In this document: one piece after another, positions 25,419 through 34,355 of the stretch | Layout of the letters: each line of letters begins with the position of its first letter | How positions within the stretch are numbered: the stretch's first letter is position 1 | Assembly: GCF_010726245.1 (NCBI RefSeq) | Contig: NZ_AP022561.1 | Span: 1,240,001-1,304,000, forward strand | DNA from: Mycolicibacterium aichiense | GTDB lineage: Bacteria > Actinomycetota > Actinomycetes > Mycobacteriales > Mycobacteriaceae | Direction of reading: 5' to 3' | Length of the DNA stretch: 64,000 bases | Program-made: the position numbers and the translations under genes | Notes under the pieces: model-generated | The model's database searches: none | Told to the model about the DNA's origin: nothing | The model's input: only the letters and a program-made list of their open reading frames with translations

Positions 25419-25832
25419 ATGACCACTGAAATTCAATGGAAGTCGCTGCGCGACAAAGCAATCGAGGTTGCTGCTCGCGCCTATGCGCCGTATTCCGGGT
25501 TCCCGGTCGGGGCTGCGGCCCTGGTCGATGACGGTCGCGTGGTCACCGGCTGCAATGTGGAGAATGTCTCATATGGCCTAGGTCTCTGTGCCGAGTGCGC
25601 GGTGGTCTGCGCACTGGTTTCCACCGGTGGCGGACGGCTGCTGGCCGTGGCGGTCGTCGACGCCACCGGGGCCGCCCTGATGCCGTGCGGGCGTTGTCGT
25701 CAGTTGCTTCTCGAGCACGGCGGGCCCGACGTGCTCATCGATCACGCGGAGGGGCCGCGCCGGCTGGCCGAGCTGTTGCCCGACGCGTTCGGCCCTGATG
25801 ACCTCGCCCGGGTGGAACGGGAAAAGCCGTGA
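25419..25832 (+). CDS. cdd: Cytidine deaminase
   Basis: This 137-residue homotetrameric zinc enzyme converts cytidine and deoxycytidine to uridine forms. The zinc and proton-shuttle motifs are LCAEC (Cys-Ala-Glu) and PCGRCRQ (two Cys ligands), as in short-form deaminases. ATG 25419 gives the usual family N-terminus (residues 1-20 lead into AYAPYSGFPVGAA). It is followed by deoA with overlapping stop and start, as in M. tuberculosis Rv3315c-Rv3313c. Confidence 0.94.
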   Translation: MTTEIQWKSLRDKAIEVAARAYAPYSGFPVGAAALVDDGRVVTGCNVENVSYGLGLCAECAVVCALVSTGGGRLLAVAVVDATGAALMPCGRCRQLLLEHGGPDVLIDHAEGPRRLAELLPDAFGPDDLARVEREKP

Positions 25833-27151
25833 CGCAGTTCACATTCGATGCTCCGACGGTCATCCGGGTCAAACGTGACGGCGGCCGGCTCAGTGATGAG
25901 GCCGTCGACTGGGTGATCGACTCCTACACCCACGGCAGGGTCGCCGACGAACAGATGTCGGCGCTACTGATGGCGATCTTCCTGCGCGGGATGGATCGCG
26001 GCGAGATCTCCCGGTGGACGTCGGCGATGATCGCCTCCGGTGAGCGCCTGGACTTCAGCGACCTCGGCCGCCCGACGGTCGACAAGCATTCCACCGGTGG
26101 CGTCGGCGACAAGATCACCATTCCGCTGGTGCCCGTTGTCGCGGCCTGCGGTGCGGCGGTTCCGCAGGCCGCAGGCCGGGGACTCGGGCACACCGGCGGC
26201 ACCCTGGACAAACTGGAGTCGATCCCGGGGTTCACCGCCGAGATCTCCAAAGCCCAAGTGCGCCAGCAGTTGTCCGAGATCGGTGCGGCGATCTTCGCCG
26301 CCGGGGAGCTGGCGCCGGCGGACCGCAAGATCTACGCGCTGCGCGATGTCACCGGCACGGTGGAGTCACTGCCGTTGATCGCCAGTTCGGTGATGAGCAA
26401 GAAGCTGGCCGAAGGCGCCGACGCGCTGGTGCTCGACGTCAAGGTCGGCCGCGGTGCCTTCCTGAAAACGGAAGCCGAGTCGAGGGAACTGGCGGCCACC
26501 ATGGTGGAGCTGGGCCTGGCCCACGGGGTGCCGACCGTCGCCGTCCTGACCGATATGGACATCCCACTCGGCCGTACGGTCGGCAATGCCCTGGAGGTCG
26601 CCGAGTCACTCGAGGTGCTGGCCGGCGGCGGCCCCGACGACGTCGTGGAGCTGACGGTCCGGCTGGCGCGGGAGATGCTGGCTCTGGCCGGGATCGACGG
26701 CCGCGATCCGGCGCAGACCTTGCACGACGGCACCGCGATGGATCATTTTCGCGCCCTGGTCACCGCACAGGGCGGCGACGTTCACGCACAGCTTCCGATC
26801 GGTGCCCATTCCGAGACCGTGCCGGCACCGCGAGGCGGCACAATGGGTGACATCGACGCATTGGCGATGGGGCTTGCCGTCTGGCGACTCGGCGCGGGCC
26901 GGGCCGCCCCGGGCCAGCCTGTGCAATTCGGCGCCGGCATACGCATCCACCGCAGACCCGGGGAGCCGGTGAGCGCAGGCGAGCCGCTGTTCACCCTCTA
27001 TACCGACACCCCGGAGCGGATCCCCGCCGCGATGGGCGAACTGGACGGTGCCTTCTCCGTCGTCGATGTCCCCCCGAAATCTCTTCCCGGGTCGCTGCGC
27101 TCCTGCCCGCCGAACCCACGCCCGCTCATCATCGATCGGATCTCCCGATGA
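25829..27151 (+). CDS. deoA: Thymidine (pyrimidine nucleoside) phosphorylase
   Basis: This 440-residue phosphorylase splits thymidine or deoxyuridine with phosphate. The family signature is [16 protein letters not shown] near residue 115. The phosphate-site HSTGGVGDK and the VMSKKLAEG lysine stretch are present. GTG 25829 overlaps the cdd stop (GTGA). The C-terminal domain ends with a short Pro-rich tail. It is the middle gene of the nucleoside salvage operon cdd-deoA-add. Confidence 0.93.
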   Translation: MTQFTFDAPTVIRVKRDGGRLSDEAVDWVIDSYTHGRVADEQMSALLMAIFLRGMDRGEISRWTSAMIASGERLDFSDLGRPTVDKHSTGGVGDKITIPLVPVVAACGAAVPQAAGRGLGHTGGTLDKLESIPGFTAEISKAQVRQQLSEIGAAIFAAGELAPADRKIYALRDVTGTVESLPLIASSVMSKKLAEGADALVLDVKVGRGAFLKTEAESRELAATMVELGLAHGVPTVAVLTDMDIPLGRTVGNALEVAESLEVLAGGGPDDVVELTVRLAREMLALAGIDGRDPAQTLHDGTAMDHFRALVTAQGGDVHAQLPIGAHSETVPAPRGGTMGDIDALAMGLAVWRLGAGRAAPGQPVQFGAGIRIHRRPGEPVSAGEPLFTLYTDTPERIPAAMGELDGAFSVVDVPPKSLPGSLRSCPPNPRPLIIDRISR

Positions 27152-28236
27152 CCACACCGCTGACGCCGGAGATGATCGGCCGAGCACCCAAGGCGCTGTT
27201 GCACGACCACCTCGACGGGGGTCTGCGCCCGGGCACCGTCCTCGATATCGCCGGCCAGATCGGGTACGACGACCTGCCTGCCACCGACGAGGCCGGACTG
27301 GCCGAGTTTTTCCGCACCGCAGCGCACAGCGGGTCGCTGGTGCGCTACCTCGAACCCTTCGCCCACACCGTCGCCGTCATGCAGACCCCGGAGTCCTTAC
27401 ATCGGGTGGCGTTCGAATGCGTGGAGGATCTGGCAGCCGACAACGTGGTGTACGCCGAGGTGCGGTTCGCCCCGGAACTGCACATCGACGGCGGGTTGTC
27501 CCTCGACGCGGTGGTCGACGCGGTGCTGTCCGGCTTCGCCGACGGGGAGAAGGCCGCCGCGGCCGCGGGCCGGCCGATCGTGGTGCGCTGCCTCGTGACC
27601 GCGATGCGCCACGCCGCGCGATCGCGGGAGATCGCGGCGCTGGCGATCCGGTTCCGTGACAAGGGGGTGGTCGGGTTCGACATCGCCGGTGCGGAGGCCG
27701 GCTACCCGCCCACCCGGCACCTCGACGCGTTCGAGTACATGCGAAGCAACAACGCGCGCTTCACGATTCACGCCGGTGAGGCGTTCGGGCTGCCGTCGAT
27801 CCACGAGGCGCTGGCCTACTGCGGCGCCGACCGGCTCGGCCACGGTGTGCGCATCGTCGACGACATCGAGGTGGGCCCGGACGGGACAGCGCGGCTGGGC
27901 CCGCTGGCCGCGATCCTGCGCGACAAGCGAATCCCGCTCGAGCTGTGCCCGAGTTCCAACGTCCAGACCGGTGCGGTGGCGAGCATCGCCGGCCATCCGT
28001 TCGACCTGCTCGCACGCCTGCGGTTCCGCGTCACCGTCAACACCGACAACCGCCTGATGAGCGACACCACCATGAGCCAGGAGATGGCCCGGCTGGTCGA
28101 TGCGTTCGGCTACGGATGGAGCGACCTGGAGCGGTTCACCATCAATGCGATGAAATCGGCGTTCATCCACTTCGATGAGCGACTGGCCATCATCGACGAG
28201 GTGATCAAACCGCGCTATGCGGTCTTGATCGGCTGA
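27148..28236 (+). CDS. add: Adenosine deaminase
   Basis: This 362-residue TIM-barrel zinc enzyme converts adenosine and deoxyadenosine to inosine forms. The zinc ligands are in HDHLDGG (HxH near residues 21-23) and later His and Asp residues. The substrate site HAGEAFG contains the catalytic Glu after its His, and NTDNRLMS holds the last Asp. ATG 27148 overlaps the deoA stop. All catalytic residues are intact. It closes the nucleoside salvage operon; no strong T-tailed terminator follows. Confidence 0.95.
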   Translation: MTTPLTPEMIGRAPKALLHDHLDGGLRPGTVLDIAGQIGYDDLPATDEAGLAEFFRTAAHSGSLVRYLEPFAHTVAVMQTPESLHRVAFECVEDLAADNVVYAEVRFAPELHIDGGLSLDAVVDAVLSGFADGEKAAAAAGRPIVVRCLVTAMRHAARSREIAALAIRFRDKGVVGFDIAGAEAGYPPTRHLDAFEYMRSNNARFTIHAGEAFGLPSIHEALAYCGADRLGHGVRIVDDIEVGPDGTARLGPLAAILRDKRIPLELCPSSNVQTGAVASIAGHPFDLLARLRFRVTVNTDNRLMSDTTMSQEMARLVDAFGYGWSDLERFTINAMKSAFIHFDERLAIIDEVIKPRYAVLIG

Positions 28237-28259
28237 GGCGACCTAGATGTGAGGCACAT
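28215..28259 (-). CDS. Possible 14-residue peptide with a strong ribosome-binding site, antisense to the add 3' end
   Basis: On the minus strand ATG 28259 opens a 14-codon frame ([14 protein letters not shown], then TAG). It is preceded by AAGGAGG (28268-28274) at an ideal 8-nt spacing, one of the best ribosome sites in the window. No downstream gene on this strand follows, so it is not a classical leader. It may be a real small protein, a decoy or chance. Confidence 0.25.
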   Translation of the reverse strand: MCLTSRSPQPIKTA

Positions 28260-28297
28260 GACGGGCTCCTCCTTGTTTGCTCCATGGCGGCATGGCG

Positions 28298-28312
28298 GCC
28301 CGCGTGCCGGGC
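28298..28312. other. Small inverted repeat after add
   Basis: GCCCG and CGGGC arms flank a 5-nt loop in the 186-nt gap between add and the MmpL gene. It is next to a tandem CATGGCGG repeat (28283-28298). It could be a weak transcription stop but has no T-run. Confidence 0.2.
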
Positions 28313-28410
28313 GAAGTCCGCCAACCGGGCGTACGATCCGATTTGCGGACCGGCATCCGCCACGAATTGTCCCGCCACCTCGTGATACGTCTGCGCCTAC
28401 CAGTGCGATG

Positions 28411-28416
28411 TAACTT
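28411..28416 (+). promoter_or_regulatory. -10 element giving a leaderless mmpL transcript
   Basis: TAACTT fits TANNNT and predicts transcription starting exactly at the ATG of 28423. This decides between GTG 28420 and ATG 28423 as start. Confidence 0.45.
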
Positions 28417-28422
28417 GGTGTG

Positions 28423-31400
28423 ATGTCCAAGCGCGCCGTTTTGAGGGGCGTGTCACCACATAAGCTCCTCACGGGCTTGGGTCGGGTGATCGTTCGCCAC
28501 CCTCTTCTCGTGATCGCTGCTTGGCTCGTGCTGGCCGGCGCTCTGCTGGCCCTCATCACCCCACTGGCCGTCGTCGCGGCCCGTAACCCGCCGGACTTCC
28601 TGCCCAAAGACGCGCCGGTGCTCGTCTCGGTCAAGAAGATGCAGGACGCCTTCCACGAAGCTGACGCGGGCAATTTCGCCGCCATCATCCTCAGCAACGA
28701 GAACGGGCTGACCCCGGCCGACGAGGACGCCTACCGGCGGATCGTCGACAAGCTCAAGGACGACGCCAAGAACGTCTCATCACTCCAGGATTTCGTGCGC
28801 ACCCCGGAGCTGAAAGAGGTGATGACCAGCAAGGACGGCAAGGCCTGGAACCTGCCGGTCAGCATGACGGGCACCATGGGCACCCCGGAGGGTCAGGAGG
28901 CGTACCGCCACGTCATCGATACCGCGAACGAGCAGGCCAAAGGGTCCTCGCTGCAGGTCAACGTGGTCGGTGGCGCCTCGACGATCGAGGACATGAACGC
29001 GATCGGCGCCCGCGATCAGCACATGATCGAGATCGCCACGGTCGGGCTGGTGTTCACCATCCTGCTGCTGGTGTATCGAAGTCTGATCGCGATGCTGATG
29101 CCGCTGATCACCATCGGCATATCCCTCGTGGTCGCCCAACAGGCCGTCGCCGGCCTCGGCGAACTCGGGCTCGGGCTGGGCCCGCAGACCATGATGCTGA
29201 TGACCGGCATGATCATGGGTGCCGGCATCGACTACGGCGTCTTCCTCTACAGCCGCTATCAAGAGCTCACAAAAACCGGGCTGGCATCCGACGATGCCCT
29301 GGTCGAGGCGCTGGCCTCCATCGGCGAGGTGATCGCCGGCTCGGCGGGCACCGTCGCGCTGACGTTCCTCGGGATGTCGTTCACCAAGCTGGCCATCTTC
29401 TCCACCGTCGGGCCCGCCCTGACGGTGACGATCGTCGTCGGGTTCCTGGCCTCGATCACCCTGTTACCGGCGTTCATCGTGCTTGCCGGCCGCCGGGGAT
29501 GGGTCAAACAGCGCCGCGACATCACCGGCAGGCTGTGGCGCCGCTCCGGTGTGATGATCGTCCGGCGTCCGGTGCTGTTGTTGGTGACCAGCGTGCTGAT
29601 CCTGGGTGGGTTGGCCGCCACGACGTCACTGATGAAGTTCAACTACGACGACCGCAAGAACCTCCCGCAGGACTCCGCCAGCAACCACGCCTACGAGGTG
29701 ATGGACCGGCACTTCCCGATCAGCAGCACCCTGCAGCAGTTCCTGTTCATCGAGTCTCCCAACGACCTGCGCACCCCCAAGGCGCTGGCGGACATGGAGC
29801 AGATGGCCGCGCGTATCGCGCAGCTGCCCGACATCGACCTGGTGCGCGGCATCACCCGCCCGACCGGGGAGGTTCTCGAGCAGGCCAAGACCACCTATCA
29901 GGCCGGTGAAGTCGGCACCAAGCTCGGTGATGCGTCCAACCTGATCAGCACCAACGACGACAACCTCACCTTGCTCTCCGGCGGTGCCGGCAAGATGGCC
30001 GACGTTCTCGGCCAGATCCGCACCCAGGTCGTGGGATCGATCGCCAGCGTGCGCGGGCTCACCAGTGCGCTGGACGCCATGTCGCAGAAGTACGGCGGAG
30101 CCAAGACCCTGGACCAGATCGACAAGACCGCGTCGCTGGTGACCAGCATGCGCTCGCTGGGCGATTCATTGGGGCTGACCATTCTGCGAGTCACGGGCAT
30201 CGGCGATTGGGCTGCGCCGATGCTCAACGCGCTCAACGTCTCTCCGGTGTGCGACGCGGATCCCGCCTGCGTCAACTCACGGTCGGATCTGCAGAAGATC
30301 GTCGACGTCGCCAACACCCCGGCCGTCAAGTCCATCGAGGAATTCGCTCGGGAACTCTCCAAGACCGACGGATCGCAAAAGCTCGACGAGGCCGTCCACG
30401 ACCTGAGCCAAAACGTCAAGAAAGTGACGTCGGCCGCGCGCTCACTCGGCGTGGGCCAGCCCGGCGGGGTCGAGAAGAAACTCAACGATGCGGTCACCGG
30501 CGTCAACACGCTCGCCGACTCGAGTCGTCAACTCGCGCTGGGTGTTCAGACCCTCGTCGACCAGACCCGCAATCTGGGGCAGGGGCTGGACCAGGCGTCG
30601 TCGTTCCTGCTGGCGATGAAGCGGGAGGCTGCCGATCCGCCGATGTCGGGGTTCTACATCCCACCGCAGGTGTTGACGATGGAGGAGTTCAAGAAGGCGG
30701 CCAAGCTGTTCGTTTCCGAAGACGGCCACTCGGCCCGCTATCTGGTCCAGACGGCGCTGAACCCGTTCAGCACCGAGGCGATGGATCAGACCAAGCTGAT
30801 CGTCAACACCGCGAACGCGGCCACCCCCAACACGCAGCTCGCCGGTTCCGAGATCTCGATGGTGGGCTTCTCGTCGATCAACGCCAACATCCGGGACTTC
30901 TACGACTCCGACTTCGTCTACATCCTGTGCATGACGCTGATCGTGGTCTTCCTGATTCTCGTTGTGCTGTTGCGTGCGATCGTCGCGCCGCTGTATCTGG
31001 TGCTGTCGGTGGTGCTGTCCTACGGCGCGGCGCTGGGCATCGGGGTTGTGCTGTTCCAATTCATCCTCGGCCAGGAATTGGCTTGGGGCGTGCCGGGAAT
31101 CGCGTTCATGGTGCTTGTCGCGGTCGGCGCCGACTACAACCTGCTGTTGATATCCCGGATCCGCGACGAGGCGAAGTACGGTGTGCGCTCGGCCGTCATC
31201 CGCACTGTCGGAGCGACCGGCGGTGTCATCACCTCGGCGGGCCTGATCTTCGCGGCATCGATGATGGCCCTCACCGTCAGCAGCGTGCTCACCGCCGCGC
31301 AGATCGGCTTCGTGATCGGCGTCGGGCTGCTGCTGGACACCTTCCTGGTGCGCACGCTCACCGTGCCTGCGGCTGCCGTGCTGGTCGGTGACGCCAACTG

Positions 31401-31581
31401 GTGGCCGGCGAAACCGCCGCGCGTCAAGATCGAAGCCGCCCGGCGCGCCGCCGCGAGCGCTGCGGTAACCGCCCCCGTCGCGGTGCTCGACCATGACGCG
31501 CAGGACATCGAGGCGGCCGAGGAAGACACTCACAGCGAAACCGCCTGGGAAGGCGAAGGCGGAGCGACGCGGGACGACTAG
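28423..31581 (+). CDS. MmpL-family RND transporter
   Basis: This 1052-residue transporter of the mycobacterial MmpL group exports lipids, siderophores or drugs with proton energy. There is one helix near residues 26-50, then a porter domain, five helices around 200-370, a second porter domain of about 450 residues with a coiled-coil region (LGQGLDQASSFL), and five more helices from about 840. The Asp-Tyr proton relay pairs are visible in both halves: GAGIDYGVF and VGADYNLLL. Length and the long second loop fit the MmpL4/5-like cluster more than MmpL3. No MmpS partner lies nearby. The cargo is unknown; the glycan/lipid-like tailoring genes facing it are suggestive only. Confidence 0.9.
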   Translation: MSKRAVLRGVSPHKLLTGLGRVIVRHPLLVIAAWLVLAGALLALITPLAVVAARNPPDFLPKDAPVLVSVKKMQDAFHEADAGNFAAIILSNENGLTPADEDAYRRIVDKLKDDAKNVSSLQDFVRTPELKEVMTSKDGKAWNLPVSMTGTMGTPEGQEAYRHVIDTANEQAKGSSLQVNVVGGASTIEDMNAIGARDQHMIEIATVGLVFTILLLVYRSLIAMLMPLITIGISLVVAQQAVAGLGELGLGLGPQTMMLMTGMIMGAGIDYGVFLYSRYQELTKTGLASDDALVEALASIGEVIAGSAGTVALTFLGMSFTKLAIFSTVGPALTVTIVVGFLASITLLPAFIVLAGRRGWVKQRRDITGRLWRRSGVMIVRRPVLLLVTSVLILGGLAATTSLMKFNYDDRKNLPQDSASNHAYEVMDRHFPISSTLQQFLFIESPNDLRTPKALADMEQMAARIAQLPDIDLVRGITRPTGEVLEQAKTTYQAGEVGTKLGDASNLISTNDDNLTLLSGGAGKMADVLGQIRTQVVGSIASVRGLTSALDAMSQKYGGAKTLDQIDKTASLVTSMRSLGDSLGLTILRVTGIGDWAAPMLNALNVSPVCDADPACVNSRSDLQKIVDVANTPAVKSIEEFARELSKTDGSQKLDEAVHDLSQNVKKVTSAARSLGVGQPGGVEKKLNDAVTGVNTLADSSRQLALGVQTLVDQTRNLGQGLDQASSFLLAMKREAADPPMSGFYIPPQVLTMEEFKKAAKLFVSEDGHSARYLVQTALNPFSTEAMDQTKLIVNTANAATPNTQLAGSEISMVGFSSINANIRDFYDSDFVYILCMTLIVVFLILVVLLRAIVAPLYLVLSVVLSYGAALGIGVVLFQFILGQELAWGVPGIAFMVLVAVGADYNLLLISRIRDEAKYGVRSAVIRTVGATGGVITSAGLIFAASMMALTVSSVLTAAQIGFVIGVGLLLDTFLVRTLTVPAAAVLVGDANWWPAKPPRVKIEAARRAAASAAVTAPVAVLDHDAQDIEAAEEDTHSETAWEGEGGATRDD

Positions 31582-32579
31582 AACCGGGGGTTGGGTACCC
31601 AGGGCATGAACCGCGCCGCCCAGCTCACCAGGTTGTCCGCGACCGCATCTTCGAGCCGGTACCGGGTGTTCACCGGGTCGTCGGTCCACAGCGACGAGAT
31701 CACCTGAGCCAGACCGTCGATGCGCAACAGGTTGAACTCCGAGTCGTCCTCGAGTTTCATCTGGCGCAGTGCCGCCTGATAAGGGAGGTCGATGTGCAGC
31801 GGCTTCTCCAGCCCATCGATGGCGAACCCGGCGATGCCGTTGTCGTCCTCGACGCGACGGAGGCTGGCGCCCTTGGCATCTGGGATCGGGTGACCCATCG
31901 GGTCGCCGGTCAGCGTCGTCGTGCTGCCGGTCACGGAGAAGGATCCCTGGGACTGCCGGTATGGCTCGTGGACCTCGCCGACCTTTCCGCCGCGGAATCG
32001 GTACTCGATGTCCACGCCACCCTGCACACGCCTGCTGCGGGCCGATTTCGGCGGCAGCAATCCCAGCCACGACCGCACCAGTGCCAACGCGTGATACCGA
32101 TAACCCATCTGCGACATGGCGACTCGGCTCACCTCGCCCAGCGCACCCGACCGGATCGCCTCCCCGACCAGGCGGTACTGCGGCAGGTTCATGAAGTCTT
32201 CCCCGACCCGGATCGGCGACCATCGGCGGAATTGGGCCAGCCGGGCGAGGTCGTCGAGACGTCCGACGCCGGGGGTGTCGATGACCAATGCGGCGCCGGG
32301 AGCCAGGTGGGCCAGCGATTTCAGCACCGCGACGTTGTTGGTCACCGTCACCGACACCAGGGCAAGGTCGATGTCGCCGGGTCGTAGTGTCCGGGGATCC
32401 TCGATCGCCGGCACACCCCAGCGCTCGGCCGCGCGGGATGCGTTCGCCAAGGTGCGGGAGTGGACTCCGACGACGTCGATGTGGGAGTCGAGCAGGCTCA
32501 ACGCAGGAAGGAAAGCGTTGCGAACTCGGTATCCGGAACCGACGACCAGCGCCCGCAGCCGGCTACTGGGCTGCGTCAC
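31578..32579 (-). CDS. Gfo/Idh/MocA-like oxidoreductase with altered active site
   Basis: This 333-residue protein has an N-terminal Rossmann fold (ALVVGSGYRVRNAFLPAL) followed by the alpha/beta C-terminal domain of the Gfo/Idh/MocA family. The catalytic lysine normally lies in an EKP motif; here the segment is ALVIDTPGVGRLDDL, so EKP has become DTP. It may therefore bind a dinucleotide without the usual sugar oxidation, or use another base. GTG 32579 overlaps the stop of the PhyH-like gene (GTGA). Its stop shares CTAG with the convergent mmpL gene. It belongs to a cluster with a dioxygenase and a methyltransferase. Confidence 0.75.
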   Translation of the reverse strand: MTQPSSRLRALVVGSGYRVRNAFLPALSLLDSHIDVVGVHSRTLANASRAAERWGVPAIEDPRTLRPGDIDLALVSVTVTNNVAVLKSLAHLAPGAALVIDTPGVGRLDDLARLAQFRRWSPIRVGEDFMNLPQYRLVGEAIRSGALGEVSRVAMSQMGYRYHALALVRSWLGLLPPKSARSRRVQGGVDIEYRFRGGKVGEVHEPYRQSQGSFSVTGSTTTLTGDPMGHPIPDAKGASLRRVEDDNGIAGFAIDGLEKPLHIDLPYQAALRQMKLEDDSEFNLLRIDGLAQVISSLWTDDPVNTRYRLEDAVADNLVSWAARFMPWVPNPRF

Positions 32580-33421
32580 ACAACGCCCGCGGCGGCCAGC
32601 GCACGGAAACCGACGGTCTGAGCGCGGATGTAGGCCGCCTGGGCCCGGGACAGCTCGTTGCGCGTCGTCGGCGGCAGCGGGGTGCCGGCCGGGATTTCCC
32701 CGCGGTCGGCCAGCGGGGTGGTGCTGCCCACCCGGTTCGCGTCGATCAGCGCCAGCAGCGCCGGATCGCTCAGGTGCGCCCGGGCGTCGGTGAACTCGGG
32801 CAGCCCGATCCGGTCGTTCGGCAGGCCGGCGGGCTGGAACGAGATCTTCAGCACGCGGCGGCGCACCGAACCGCGGTTCGGCGAGGCGCGGTGGAAGTAG
32901 GACCGGTTCCACATCGCGGCCGTGCCGACCGGGCCGATCAGCTGCACCGCGTCGCCGCCCGCGCGCATCCCGTTGTTGGGCCGGTGCGGATAGAACTCGA
33001 ACGCGCCGTCGTCGGCGCCGACCGGTGACAGCAGGATGAAAATGCTGATGAAGGACGGGAAGTCGGGGGTATAGGACCGAATCGTCTCGGTGTCTCGGTG
33101 CCAGCCGAGCGGCTTGTCGCGGTGGATGTGCGGCCGGCCCTGGTTGGCGGCGATCTCGTAGCTGTGGCAGTGATACAGCAGGGCCGACGGGTGGATGCCG
33201 GCGATCAGCCGGCGCACCGGTTCGCTGAACAGCTCGGCGAAGATCCCGGTTTCGGCCAGGGCGTCGGCACTCGCGTACGACCGTCGCTCACCGTCGGTCC
33301 CGGCGAAGATCGGATCAAGCCGGCGATTCCAGTCTTCGACCAGCTCGACAGGCCACAGCCCGGTGACATCGGCGATGCCCTCGTTTGCCAGCAGGTCCGT
33401 CACACTCAGTGTCGACGTCAC
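32576..33421 (-). CDS. Phytanoyl-CoA dioxygenase (PhyH) family protein
   Basis: This 281-residue Fe(II)/2-oxoglutarate-dependent dioxygenase has the first metal ligands in LGWHRDTETI (HxD) and the distal His in RSYFHRASPN, both within the double-stranded beta-helix. GTG 33421 was chosen because GAGGAGG lies 8 nt upstream (33430-33436). Members hydroxylate fatty acyl-CoAs, amino acids, sugars or natural products, so the substrate is open. It is coupled to the Gfo/Idh-like gene, and a methyltransferase gene lies 72 nt upstream in the same direction. Confidence 0.8.
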   Translation of the reverse strand: MTSTLSVTDLLANEGIADVTGLWPVELVEDWNRRLDPIFAGTDGERRSYASADALAETGIFAELFSEPVRRLIAGIHPSALLYHCHSYEIAANQGRPHIHRDKPLGWHRDTETIRSYTPDFPSFISIFILLSPVGADDGAFEFYPHRPNNGMRAGGDAVQLIGPVGTAAMWNRSYFHRASPNRGSVRRRVLKISFQPAGLPNDRIGLPEFTDARAHLSDPALLALIDANRVGSTTPLADRGEIPAGTPLPPTTRNELSRAQAAYIRAQTVGFRALAAAGVV

Positions 33422-33493
33422 CAGTGATACCTCCTCAGCGAAATCCGCGATCCCACGCTACAGGGTATCGGTGCTGGCTGCGAGGGCCGTAGG

Positions 33494-34096
33494 TCACTGT
33501 TGAGCGAAGACAAACAGCCTGTGTTGGTAACCGTCGACGTTTGCCCAGTTCTCCTCGTGGAGGCTGGTGTAGCCGCGGTCCCGGAACAGCGTCCGGATGT
33601 CTTCTTCCAGGTAGCTGTTCAGCCAGCCCCGGCTGATCCGGTCGACGGACCCGAGCTTGGTGCGCCGGAACTGATCGTTGCTGTCCGGGCACCCGTAGGA
33701 GATCACGGCCCGCGGGACGAACGTCGACAGCCAGTCGAGCACCGACGGCACATCCTTCAGGTACTCCAGGACGCCCATGATCACGGCGACGTCGTAGGTG
33801 TCCTTGCCCAGATTCGGCAGCGGCCGCTCGTTGAGATCGCAGACGATCGTTCCCGGACCGCGGTCGACGAGGTCGGACGGTGTGTAGGTGCAGGACGGGT
33901 CGAGGTGCTTCTCGATGGCCCGGGTGCCCGCGCCGAACTCGATGACGCGACTGCCCGCCGGGATCAGTTCGGCGGCCCGCTTGGTCCGGGGCTCCCACTC
34001 CGAGTAGAGGTTCCGCGTGTCGGCCCACCGCTTGTAGTCGGTCTTCTGCCGCAGTGCGGCGATGATCCCCAACTTCGGGATGTGGACGCGGCTCAC
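33494..34096 (-). CDS. SAM-dependent methyltransferase
   Basis: This class I methyltransferase of 200 residues has the SAM-binding motif I VIEFGAGTRAIEKHL near residues 50-65, an acidic motif II (YTPSDLVDR) and a VIMGVLEYL motif IV-like strand (about 107-115). The start is GTG 34096. The length is short, with no extra substrate domain. With the PhyH and Gfo/Idh proteins it forms a three-gene minus-strand set that looks like tailoring of a small molecule or sugar. The product is unknown. Confidence 0.78.
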   Translation of the reverse strand: MSRVHIPKLGIIAALRQKTDYKRWADTRNLYSEWEPRTKRAAELIPAGSRVIEFGAGTRAIEKHLDPSCTYTPSDLVDRGPGTIVCDLNERPLPNLGKDTYDVAVIMGVLEYLKDVPSVLDWLSTFVPRAVISYGCPDSNDQFRRTKLGSVDRISRGWLNSYLEEDIRTLFRDRGYTSLHEENWANVDGYQHRLFVFAQQ

Positions 34097-34239
34097 TGGA
34101 TGTTCACCCCAACTGTTGTCGTGCCGTGACAGGTTTTCCGAAGGTTAGCACCCCACTTGCAGGTAGCCGGACGTGGTTTGCGGGAGAACCGACGCCGAAG
34201 TAAATTTCCGGCCGGTCAAATTCCGCAGGTGCGCACGCT

Positions 34240-34257
34240 GACACCTATGCCGGTGTC
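34240..34257. promoter_or_regulatory. Inverted repeat between the methyltransferase and PE-PPE genes
   Basis: GACACC and GGTGTC flank a 6-nt centre. It is a candidate regulator site in the divergent 259-nt gap. Confidence 0.3.
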
Positions 34258-34298
34258 CCGTACGCCAGGAGCCTGGTGCCCAATGCGGCGTTTGCTGA

Positions 34299-34331
34299 TA
34301 GAGTCTCCCACGCCTGGTCGGGGGGCGTGGG
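34299..34331 (+). promoter_or_regulatory. -10 element and 5'-terminal hairpin of the PE-PPE-domain gene
   Basis: TAGAGT (34299-34304) predicts transcription starting near 34311. The 8-bp inverted repeat CCCACGCC/GGCGTGGG (34307-34314, 34324-34331; loop 9 nt) would form a very stable stem at or around the RNA 5' end, just before the AGGGGAG ribosome site (34341-34347). Confidence 0.4.
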
Positions 34332-34355
34332 CGATCAATAAGGGGAGTGACCCGT

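Noticed and set aside
28283..28312. Intrinsic terminator after add
   Set aside because: A short stem is present, but there is no T-run, and such terminators are weak predictors in mycobacteria.
28420..28422. GTG as start of the MmpL gene
   Set aside because: The -10 TAACTT predicts transcription beginning at 28423, so the GTG would not be in the message.
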